Positions 28,780-35,639 of a DNA stretch of 64,000 nt are shown in pieces. This stretch comes from JANPBY01 sp963851405. Its GTDB lineage: Bacteria; Actinomycetota; Actinomycetes; DATJPE01. Made by a program: the position numbers and the translations under genes. Within the stretch, counting starts at the first letter, position 1. Each line of letters starts with the position of its first letter. The notes under the pieces were generated by a model that was not told the origin of the DNA, ran no database searches, and saw only the letters and a program-made list of their open reading frames with translations. The stretch spans positions 437,923-501,922 of the forward strand of contig CAWKPB010000007.1 of NCBI GenBank assembly GCA_963851405.1. Reading direction: 5' to 3'.

Positions 28780-28836
28780 CGAGTGCCGCGAAGCGGCCCG
28801 TTTTCGCGGCCAAAAAGGTCGTCTTCTCGGCACTCG
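28780..28836 (+). repeat. 57-bp palindromic intergenic repeat, copy B
   Basis: Begins CGAGTGCCGCGAAG and ends CTTCTCGGCACTCG; the ends are inverted copies with one mismatch in 14. Same orientation and same length as copy A. Inner GCGGCC/GGCCGC-like segments could extend the hairpin. Confidence 0.75.
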
Positions 28837-28842
28837 GCGGGA

Positions 28843-28894
28843 TGGGGGCTGGGCTAGGGGGCTGGGCTAGGGGGCTGGGCTAGGGGGCTGGGCT
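28843..28894 (+). repeat. 13-bp tandem repeat, four copies
   Basis: The unit GGGGGCTGGGCTA is repeated head to tail four times. It contains, on the minus strand, the stop codon and last codons of the adenosine deaminase-like gene, so copy-number change would alter that C-terminus. Confidence 0.85.
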
Positions 28895-29919
28895 AGCCAG
28901 GTGTCGACTCCGCGCAGCAGGGACTCCCGCCGATCAGCCGGTGCGCAGGAGGCCTCGATGGAGGTACGGGCCACCGCCGCCAGTTCCACGTCGGTCATGG
29001 CGTGGTGCGTGCGCCCCAGCTCGTACTGCTCGGCCACCCGGCCGCCGAACAGCAGCGGGTCGTCGGCGCCCAGCGCAAACCGGGCGCCAGCATCGATCAA
29101 GGCCCGCAGCGGCACGTCAGCCGGCTCGGCGTAGACCCCGAGGGAGAGGTTGGACGTCGGGCAGACCTCCAGCGTCACGCCCGCCTCCACGACGGCGCGG
29201 AGCACCTCGTGGTCCTCTGTCGACCGGACGCCGTGGCCGATCCGGTCCGCGCCGAGCAACTCCAGACACGACCGTACGTTCTCCGGCCCCAGCAGCTCTC
29301 CGCCGTGCGGCACCTTGGCCAGGCCGGCGTCGGCGGCGATCGCGAAGGCCGGAGCGAAGTCCTGGGTCAGGCCCCGGCGTTCATCGTTGGCCAGGCCGAA
29401 TCCGACGACGCCCCGACCGGCATGCAGGGCGGCCAGTCTGGCCAGGGTGCGCGCATCCAACGGATGGCGGGTGCGATTGGCTCCGACGATCAGCCCCAGG
29501 CCAATGCCGGTACGGGCGGCCGCATCAGCCGCGGCGTCGAGCACGAGTTCCACGAACGCGGTCAGTCCGTCGAATCGGTTGGCGTACCCGCTCGGGTCCA
29601 CCTGGATCTCCAGCCACCCCGACCCATCGGCGACCTCGTCCTCGGCGACCTCGCGGAGCAGCCGCCGCACGTCCGACTCGTCCCGCAGCACGGCTCGAGC
29701 AGCGTCGTACAGTCGCTGAAAGCGGAACCAACCGCGCTCGTCGGTCGCCGCCATCAGGTGCGGATGCGCGTCGCGCAGCGTGTCCGGCAGGCGCAGGCCG
29801 TGCTTGTCGGCCAACTCGAGCATCGTCGAGTGCCTCAGGGCGCCGGTGAAATGTAGGTGCAGGTGCGCCTTCGGCAATCGCCTCAGGTCGCGCCGGTCGG
29901 CGGCCCCGTCGGCGCTCAG
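28867..29919 (-). CDS. add: Adenosine deaminase family protein, probable CTG start
   Basis: Zinc aminohydrolase of about 350 residues. Metal and catalytic motifs are KAHLHLHFTG at the N-terminus, KVPHGGELLG, DRIGHGVRS and GADDPLLF. Adenosine is the likely substrate, adenine or another aminopurine possible. A TTG codon just before PKAHLHLH would cut off the conserved RRDLRRL lead-in; a CTG at 29917-29919 overlapping the upstream TGA as CTGA keeps it. The last residues are encoded by a tandem repeat. Confidence 0.85.
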   Translation of the reverse strand: MSADGAADRRDLRRLPKAHLHLHFTGALRHSTMLELADKHGLRLPDTLRDAHPHLMAATDERGWFRFQRLYDAARAVLRDESDVRRLLREVAEDEVADGSGWLEIQVDPSGYANRFDGLTAFVELVLDAAADAAARTGIGLGLIVGANRTRHPLDARTLARLAALHAGRGVVGFGLANDERRGLTQDFAPAFAIAADAGLAKVPHGGELLGPENVRSCLELLGADRIGHGVRSTEDHEVLRAVVEAGVTLEVCPTSNLSLGVYAEPADVPLRALIDAGARFALGADDPLLFGGRVAEQYELGRTHHAMTDVELAAVARTSIEASCAPADRRESLLRGVDTWLAQPPSPAP

Positions 29920-31130
29920 TCGACGGCCTCCGCGAACAGCGTCTGAATGCGCGTGACGCCCTCGACCAGGTCCTCGTCACCTAGGGCGTAGGACAGGCGC
30001 AGGTAGCCCGGCGTGCCGAACGCCTCGCCTGGGACCACCGCCACCTCGACCTCATCGAGGATCAGGGCGGCGAGGTCAATGGAGGTTTTCGGCCGCTGTC
30101 CTCGGAGCTCGCGACCGAGCATGCCCTTCACCGACGGGTAGGCGTAGAAGGCGCCCTGCGGCTCCGGGCAGGTGACGCCCGGTGTCTCGTTGAGCATCCG
30201 GACGATGGTCAGCCGGCGTCGGTCGAATGCAGACCGCATCTGCTCGACCGCGGTCAGGTCGCCGGTCACGGCCGCCAGCGCTGCGACCTGGGAGACGTTG
30301 GCGACGTTGGAGGTCGCGTGCGACTGCATGTTCGTGGCTGCCTTGACGACGTCCGCCGGACCGAGCATCCAGCCCACGCGCCACCCGGTCATCGCGTACG
30401 TCTTCGCCACCCCGTTGACCACGACGCACTGGTCGGCCAGTTCGGGCACGACCACCGGCATCGAGACGAATTCGGCGTCCCCGTACGTCAGGTGCTCGTA
30501 GATCTCGTCGGTGATCACCCACAGGCCATGCTCGACCGCCCACCGCCCGATGGCCTCGACCTGGTCGGGGGGATACACCGCGCCGGTCGGGTTGGAGGGG
30601 GAGACGAAGACCAGAGCCTTGGTCCGCGGGGTCCGAGCGGCTTCGAGCGCAGCCACCGAGGCGAGGTAGCCCGTGGTCTCGTCGGTGGCGACTTCGACGG
30701 TGACTCCGCCGGCCAGCGCGATCGATTCGGGGTAGGTCGTCCAGTACGGCGCTGGCAGCAGGACCTCGTCGCCCGGGTCGAGCAGGGCCGCGAAGGCGTT
30801 GTAGAGCGCCTGCTTACCCCCGTTGGTGATCAGCACCTGGTTGGTCTCGACCGAGTAGCCGGAGTCGCGCAGGGTCTTGGCGGCGACGGCAGCCTTCAGC
30901 TCGGGCAGCCCGCCCGCGGGGGTGTAGCGGTGCCACTTGGGGTCCCGGCAGGCCGCCTCAGCAGCCGCGACGATCGGCGCGGGGGTCGGGAAGTCCGGTT
31001 CGCCGGCGCCGAAGCCGATGACCGGTCGACCGGCGGCCTTGAGGGCCTTCGCCTTGGCGTCGACGGCGAGAGTGGCGGACTCGGCGATGGCGCCGACACG
31101 GGCGGAGACACGGCGGGAAGGTGCGACCAT
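29916..31130 (-). CDS. Pyridoxal-phosphate aminotransferase class I (aspartate aminotransferase-like)
   Basis: 404 residues. The cofactor lysine lies in NGVAKTYAMTGWRVGW; substrate and cofactor contacts are seen in GAGEPDFPTP, SPSNPTGAVY, ITDEIYEH and the C-terminal YLRLSYAL arginine. The subtype Ib layout fits bacterial aspartate/prephenate aminotransferases. Start ATG at 31130, read away from tRNA-Trp. In many actinobacteria it lies at this place, next to tRNA-Trp and secE. Confidence 0.92.
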   Translation of the reverse strand: MVAPSRRVSARVGAIAESATLAVDAKAKALKAAGRPVIGFGAGEPDFPTPAPIVAAAEAACRDPKWHRYTPAGGLPELKAAVAAKTLRDSGYSVETNQVLITNGGKQALYNAFAALLDPGDEVLLPAPYWTTYPESIALAGGVTVEVATDETTGYLASVAALEAARTPRTKALVFVSPSNPTGAVYPPDQVEAIGRWAVEHGLWVITDEIYEHLTYGDAEFVSMPVVVPELADQCVVVNGVAKTYAMTGWRVGWMLGPADVVKAATNMQSHATSNVANVSQVAALAAVTGDLTAVEQMRSAFDRRRLTIVRMLNETPGVTCPEPQGAFYAYPSVKGMLGRELRGQRPKTSIDLAALILDEVEVAVVPGEAFGTPGYLRLSYALGDEDLVEGVTRIQTLFAEAVD

Positions 31131-31165
31131 GGGGTCATCGTCCCACGGGCCGGATTCGGCGCGGT

Positions 31166-31195
31166 TCGACCTCAGCGGTTCGAACGACGTACACT
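31166..31195 (+). promoter_or_regulatory. Putative promoter for tRNA-Trp and secE-nusG
   Basis: TCGACC (31166-31171) and TACACT (31190-31195) are spaced by 18 bases and lie 68 bases before tRNA-Trp. Both hexamers are fair matches to the vegetative sigma consensus. Confidence 0.5.
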
Positions 31196-31263
31196 CGCCG
31201 ACTGGTGGTACGCCGCCGCGCGTGAGCCTGCCCTGAGTTGGCCTGCGAGCGGTGGAGCACCGA

Positions 31264-31336
31264 AGGGCCGTAGCTCAATTGGCAGAGTCCCGGTCTCCAA
31301 AACCGGTGGTTGTGGGTTCGAGTCCCTCCGGCCCTG
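31264..31336 (+). tRNA. tRNA-Trp (CCA)
   Basis: Acceptor AGGGCCG pairs with CGGCCCT; discriminator G. The anticodon stem CCGGT/ACCGG holds CTCCAAA, anticodon CCA. It lies 66 bases before secE, the usual actinobacterial arrangement. Confidence 0.97.
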
Positions 31337-31402
31337 CCCTTGACCGACCAGCATGAAAAGCGCGACCGGTGCGATCGAACGTCGAGACGAAGGAGCGATG
31401 AG

Positions 31403-31654
31403 ATGAGCGAGACCCGCACCGCCTCCTCGGGTGCTCGGTCGTCCGAGGGCCGCGATGGGTGGTTCACCCGGGTCAGACTGTTCATCCGTCAGGTCATCGC
31501 CGAACTGCGCAAGGTCGTGTGGCCCACGCGCAGCCAGCTCATCACTTACACGACGGTGGTGCTGTTCTTCGTCACGGCCATGATGGCCATCGTGGCCGTT
31601 TACGACATCTTCGTGAGCAGACTTGTGCAATGGGTGTTCGGGGGCGGTTCCTGA
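31403..31654 (+). CDS. secE: Protein translocase subunit SecE
   Basis: 83 residues with the conserved amphipathic helix EVIAELRKVVWPTRSQ (here QVIAELRKVVWPTR) followed by one membrane helix, the minimal one-helix SecE form. ATG 31403 follows GAAGGAGCGATGAG. SecE partners SecY and SecG in the translocon; its gene heads the nusG-rplKA group. Confidence 0.95.
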   Translation: MSETRTASSGARSSEGRDGWFTRVRLFIRQVIAELRKVVWPTRSQLITYTTVVLFFVTAMMAIVAVYDIFVSRLVQWVFGGGS

Positions 31655-31733
31655 ACACCCCAGATCTACCGGTCGCCGTCCAGGGCGGCCGAGTTCCCCC
31701 CACCGTTTCCAGCCGAAGGAAGTCAGTAGCACC

Positions 31734-32579
31734 GTGAGCGACATGGTCCCCTCGACCGACATCGCCGAAGCGAACGCTTCGAGCGACGCCCCCGACGCCG
31801 TCGACACTGGCGAGGCCATCGAGGCCATCGAGGCCATCGAGGCCATCGAGGTCATCGAGGTCATCGAGGTCGAGGCCGAAGCGTCCGTCGACCCGGTCAC
31901 CGGCGAGATCGATGCACCAGCAGCCGATGCGTCCGAGCCGACCGCCGCTGGCGAGGCGGTGGTGACCGCCGATGCGTCGACCGACGCGACGGCCGAGGAG
32001 ATCGACCCGGTCGAGGAGTTTCGTCGGGAACTGATCGTGCAGGACGGCGAGTGGTACGTCGTCCACTCCTACGCCGGCTACGAAAACCGCGTGAAGGTCA
32101 ACCTCGAGAGCCGGATCACCTCGCTCAACATGGAGGAGTACATCTTCCAGGTCGAGGTGCCCATCGAGGACGTCGTCGAGATCAAGAGCGGCCAACGCAA
32201 GAACGTGCGCCGCAACAAGTTCCCCGGCTATGTCCTAGTGCGCATCGAGCTCACCGACGAGTCCTGGTCCGCGGTCCGCCACACGCCCGGGGTCACCGGT
32301 TTCGTGGGCCACGCACATCAGCCGACACCGCTCACCGTGGACGAGGTCATCTCGATCCTCGGCCCGACCGTCGAGGCAGCGACCCCCGCTGCCGCACCGG
32401 TCACCGTCCTCGACTTCGAGGTCGGGGACTCGGTCACCGTGGTCGATGGGCCGTTCGCGACCCTGCAGGCGACCATTCACGAGATCAACCCCGACACCCA
32501 GCGCATCAAGGGACTCGTCGAGATCTTCGGCCGGGAGACACCGGTCGAACTGTCGTTCAATCAGATTCAGAAGAACTGA
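31734..32579 (+). CDS. nusG: Transcription termination/antitermination protein NusG
   Basis: 281 residues. The NGN domain starts near residue 95 (WYVVHSYAGYENRVK) and includes FPGYVLVRIEL; the KOW motif DSVTVVDGPFATLQATI is near residue 228. NusG links RNA polymerase to ribosomes and Rho. The first 90 residues are an acidic low-complexity extension with a 9-bp DNA repeat (see repeat entry). GTG at 31734 or ATG at 31743 could be used. Confidence 0.94.
   Translation: MSDMVPSTDIAEANASSDAPDAVDTGEAIEAIEAIEAIEVIEVIEVEAEASVDPVTGEIDAPAADASEPTAAGEAVVTADASTDATAEEIDPVEEFRRELIVQDGEWYVVHSYAGYENRVKVNLESRITSLNMEEYIFQVEVPIEDVVEIKSGQRKNVRRNKFPGYVLVRIELTDESWSAVRHTPGVTGFVGHAHQPTPLTVDEVISILGPTVEAATPAAAPVTVLDFEVGDSVTVVDGPFATLQATIHEINPDTQRIKGLVEIFGRETPVELSFNQIQKN
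31811..31864 (+). repeat. 9-bp tandem repeat inside nusG
   Basis: GAGGCCATC is repeated four times and continues as two GAGGTCATC copies, encoding EAIEAIEAIEAIEVIEVI in the acidic N-terminal extension. Such repeats can change copy number by slippage without shifting the frame. Confidence 0.85.
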
Positions 32580-32596
32580 GATAGGGACTAACCAGC

Positions 32597-33028
32597 ATGC
32601 CTCCCAAGAAGAAGCTCGCAGCCATCATCAAGCTGCAGATCCAAGCCGGCGCAGCCAACCCGGCCCCGCCGGTTGGGCCTGCACTCGGCCAGCACGGCGT
32701 CAACATCATGGAGTTCTGCAAGGCCTACAACGCCGCGACCGAGTCGCAGCGGGGACAGGTCGTGCCGGTAGAGATCTCCGTGTATGAGGACCGGTCGTTC
32801 ACATTCATCACCAAGACGCCGCCCGCAGCCCGGCTCATCCTCAAGGCTGCTGGTGTCGAGAAGGGGTCCCCGACCCCTCAAAGCGTCAAGGTCGCCTCGA
32901 TCACCCGCACCCAGGTGCGGGAGATCGCCGAGACCAAGATGCCCGACCTGAACGCCAACGACCTCGATGCCGCCGAAAAGATCATCGCCGGAACCGCCCG
33001 CCAGATGGGCATCACGATCACCGGCTAG
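32597..33028 (+). CDS. rplK: 50S ribosomal protein L11
   Basis: 143 residues; PAPPVGPALGQHGVNIMEFCK is the N-terminal proline-rich signature (seen as PPVGPALGQHGVNIMEFCK) that binds release factors and thiostrepton, with the rRNA-binding C-terminal domain ending ARQMGITI. It follows nusG by 17 bases. Confidence 0.97.
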   Translation: MPPKKKLAAIIKLQIQAGAANPAPPVGPALGQHGVNIMEFCKAYNAATESQRGQVVPVEISVYEDRSFTFITKTPPAARLILKAAGVEKGSPTPQSVKVASITRTQVREIAETKMPDLNANDLDAAEKIIAGTARQMGITITG

Positions 33029-33118
33029 CACCACCTCTGGGTCACCTGACCCGCGTGGGAGGGCCTGCTTCGGCCCGCTGACCACGACTCCATCGCACCA
33101 TCCCTGAGGAGCAGCATC

Positions 33119-33859
33119 ATGAAGCGCAGCAAGTCCTACCGCGCAGCGGAAGCGACGTTCGACCGCAACGCCTTGTACACCCCCCTTCAGGCCATCCGCC
33201 TGGCCAAGGAGAGCGCGACCACCAAGTACGACTCGACCATCGACGTGGCCATGGGCCTAGGCGTTGACCCGCGCAAGGCGGACCAGATGGTTCGTGGCAC
33301 GGTCAACCTGCCGCACGGCACCGGCAAGACGGCCAAGGTTCTGGTCTTCGCGACGGGGGAACGCGCCGATGAGGCGCGCGCCGCTGGCGCTGACGTGGTC
33401 GGCTCGGACGAGCTCATCGCAGAGGTCGAAAAGGGCCGCCTGGACTTTGACGCTGTCGTGTCAACGCCGGACCTGATGGGCAAGGTCGGCCGCCTCGGGC
33501 GGGTCCTCGGCCCGCGTGGTCTGATGCCCAACCCCAAGACCGGCACGGTCACTAACGACGTGGCCAAGGCGGTCAACGACATCAAGGGCGGCAAGATCGA
33601 GTTCCGGGTCGACCGCAACTCCAACTTGCACTTCATCATCGGCAAGGTGTCCTTCTCCGCCGAGCAGCTCGTGGAGAACTATGCGGCCGCGCTCGACGAG
33701 ATCCTGCGGCTGAAGCCGTCGGCCTCCAAGGGCCGCTACATCCGCAAGGCCACCCTCTCAACCACGATGGGGCCTGGCATTCCGTTGGATCCCAACAAGA
33801 CGCGGGACCTGCTCACCACCGACGCTGACGACAACGTCGCCAGCGCCGTCAGCAGCTAG
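33119..33859 (+). CDS. rplA: 50S ribosomal protein L1
   Basis: 246 residues. The signature GRLGRVLGPRGLMPNPKTGT and the rRNA-binding KGGKIEFRVDR are intact. In many bacteria L1 also represses the rplKA transcript. A 90-base gap separates it from rplK, with a GAGGAGCA site before the ATG. Confidence 0.97.
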   Translation: MKRSKSYRAAEATFDRNALYTPLQAIRLAKESATTKYDSTIDVAMGLGVDPRKADQMVRGTVNLPHGTGKTAKVLVFATGERADEARAAGADVVGSDELIAEVEKGRLDFDAVVSTPDLMGKVGRLGRVLGPRGLMPNPKTGTVTNDVAKAVNDIKGGKIEFRVDRNSNLHFIIGKVSFSAEQLVENYAAALDEILRLKPSASKGRYIRKATLSTTMGPGIPLDPNKTRDLLTTDADDNVASAVSS

Positions 33860-33924
33860 GTCACCTCGGTTCAATCGGCCCGATGGTGGAGGCGATTTGG
33901 TTGCCCCCACCATCAGGCCGTACT

Positions 33925-34062
33925 CTCCACTGAAGCCAAAGACCGCTGGTCGATCGCCCTGCACGCAGGGAGATTCGAAGGTCCCGCATCGGGCGGCCCG
34001 CGTAGGTGCCAACGAACGAGCTTGAACCTGAGCCCGCCCCGTGCGCCTGCGCCGGGGCGTTG
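33925..34062 (+). promoter_or_regulatory. L10 leader RNA and following hairpin
   Basis: The rplA-rplJ gap holds the pattern of the ribosomal protein L10 leader: CCAAAGACCGCTGGTCG, a CGC...GCG loop region and GGCGGCCCGCGTAGGTG, to which the L10(L12) complex binds. A second stem GCCCCGTGCGCCTGCGCCGGGGC (34034-34056, arms GCCCCG/CGGGGC) follows and may serve as attenuator. Binding would lower rplJL expression. Confidence 0.75.
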
Positions 34063-34105
34063 TGCATGTCAGGGGCCATCCGGTGGACGTATCGGAAGGA
34101 GGCCC

Positions 34106-34858
34106 ATGGCGCGGCCCGACAAGACAGCCACCGTGGCTGAGCTGACGGAGGAGTTCCGCAGCAGCAACGCGGCAGTTCTCACGGAGTACCGCGGCCTGAC
34201 GGTCGCCCAGCTCAAGGAGCTGCGGCGCTCGCTCGGCCAGACGACGAGCTATGCCGTCGTCAAGAACACTCTGACCAAGATTGCGGCCAAGAACGCCGGC
34301 CTGGACACCTTCGATTCGATGCTCGCCGGTCCTTCGGCGATCGCGTTCGTCAAGGGTGACCCGGTCGAGGCCGCCAAGGGCCTGCGCGACTTTGCCAAGG
34401 CCAACCCGCTCCTGGTGATCAAGGGCGGCGTCATGGACGGCGCCCCGATCACAGCTGAGGACATCAAGAAGTTGGCCGACCTCGAGTCGCGTGAGGTGCT
34501 GCTGGCCAAGCTGGCTGGCGCCATGACCGCGTCCCTCTCGGGAGCAGTCAGCCTCTTCGCCGCTCCGTTGGCACAGACCGCTCGACTGATGGGTGCGCTC
34601 CAGGCCAAGGCGACCGCCGACCCCTCCATCCTCGCGGGTGGTACGGGGGAGCCTGAGGTCGCTGAGGCACCCGAGGTGACCGAGGAGCCGCAGGCCAGTT
34701 CCGAAGCCACTGAGGCACCCGAAGCTACTGAGGCACCCGAAGCGACAGACGTCGCCGATGGTGCTGAGGCCGAGAGCGCTGACAGCAGTGACAGCAGTGA
34801 GACCAACGACGGCGCCGACGGTGCCGTCAGCACGGAGACCGAGACCACCGAGGGCTGA
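34106..34858 (+). CDS. rplJ: 50S ribosomal protein L10 with long acidic tail
   Basis: Stalk-base protein of 250 residues; the conserved part (AAVLTEYRGLTVAQLKELR, NTLTKIAAKNA) ends near residue 175, close to the usual length. The remaining 75 residues are a low-complexity Glu/Ala/Thr/Ser tail with repeats of EATEAP. ATG at 34106 follows GGAAGGAGG. Confidence 0.95.
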   Translation: MARPDKTATVAELTEEFRSSNAAVLTEYRGLTVAQLKELRRSLGQTTSYAVVKNTLTKIAAKNAGLDTFDSMLAGPSAIAFVKGDPVEAAKGLRDFAKANPLLVIKGGVMDGAPITAEDIKKLADLESREVLLAKLAGAMTASLSGAVSLFAAPLAQTARLMGALQAKATADPSILAGGTGEPEVAEAPEVTEEPQASSEATEAPEATEAPEATDVADGAEAESADSSDSSETNDGADGAVSTETETTEG

Positions 34859-34910
34859 CGCCCGACCCACCCCCATGGGCGCCCCGCCCTGATCGAAAGG
34901 AACCGCCATC

Positions 34911-35303
34911 ATGGCGAAGCTCAGCACCGACGACCTGCTCGACGCGTTCAAGGAGATGTCTCTCCTCGACCTGTCGGACTTCGTCAAGCAGTTTGAAGAG
35001 ACCTTCGGCGTCACCGCCGCCGCTCCCGTGGCCGTTGCGGCCGCAGCCCCCGCCGGGGGTGCCGGAGGCGGCGAGGCCGCTGCCGAGGAGAAGGACGAGT
35101 TCGATGTCGTCCTCGAAGGCGCCGGCGAGAAGAAGATCCAGGTCATCAAGGAGGTCCGCGCCCTGACGAGCCTCGGCTTGAAGGAGGCCAAGGACCTCGT
35201 GGACGGCACTCCGGCCGCCGTGCTGGAGAAGGTCGACAAAGAGACCGCTGACAAGGCGAAGGCCGCCCTCGAAGGCGCCGGCGCCACCGTCACCGTCAAG
35301 TAG
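34911..35303 (+). CDS. rplL: 50S ribosomal protein L7/L12
   Basis: 130 residues: N-terminal dimer domain, Ala/Gly hinge (AAAPAGGAGGGEAAAEE) and the C-terminal factor-binding domain with KIQVIKEVRALTSLGLKEAK. It follows rplJ after 52 bases with a GAAAGGA site. Confidence 0.97.
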   Translation: MAKLSTDDLLDAFKEMSLLDLSDFVKQFEETFGVTAAAPVAVAAAAPAGGAGGGEAAAEEKDEFDVVLEGAGEKKIQVIKEVRALTSLGLKEAKDLVDGTPAAVLEKVDKETADKAKAALEGAGATVTVK

Positions 35304-35315
35304 ATCGACTTACTG

Positions 35316-35365
35316 CCACACTTCGGACCCGCTCTGCCGCGAGCGAGCGGGTCCGAAGCGTGTGG
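35316..35365 (+). terminator. Long hairpin between rplL and rpoB
   Basis: CTTCGGACCCGCTC (35321-35334) pairs perfectly with GAGCGGGTCCGAAG (35345-35358), and the flanks CCACA/TGTGG extend the stem beyond a two-base bulge. No U-run follows. It may be a terminator, a partial attenuator or an RNase III processing site separating stalk genes from rpoBC. Confidence 0.65.
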
Positions 35366-35515
35366 CTTCGGTCACAGCCGGGTCACGTTCCACAATCAAC
35401 AGTCGTGGGTGCTTGACCCGGCCCCGTGGCGATGCCACCCTCACTCTCCGTACGTTCTGACGTGACGCATCCGCCCTCACGGGCGGCGGTCCGCAGGCGA
35501 GAGTGAATGCTCCAC

Positions 35516-35545
35516 TCGACAGTGGCGTGCCCTGAGGGGTATGCT
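35516..35545 (+). promoter_or_regulatory. Putative rpoB promoter
   Basis: TCGACA (35516-35521), an 18-base spacer and TATGCT (35540-35545) match the vegetative consensus well and lie about 95 bases before the rpoB start. The 336-base gap between rplL and rpoB otherwise holds only the hairpin at 35316 and no convincing gene. Confidence 0.55.
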
Positions 35546-35639
35546 GCCCGTTCGCGCTGCTCACCGACTCCCCCACGGCCTTGCTGTGGGCCGTCACGCA
35601 TGCGCCGAAGTGCCTCGTGCCCTCGGAAGGACCACACTC

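Noticed and set aside
28843..28894. CRISPR-like array
   Set aside because: Units are contiguous 13-mers with no spacers; an ordinary tandem repeat.
33758..35299. 513-codon minus-strand ORF across rplJ and rplL
   Set aside because: Runs opposite two certain ribosomal protein genes and the L10 leader; low-complexity composition follows from their codon bias.
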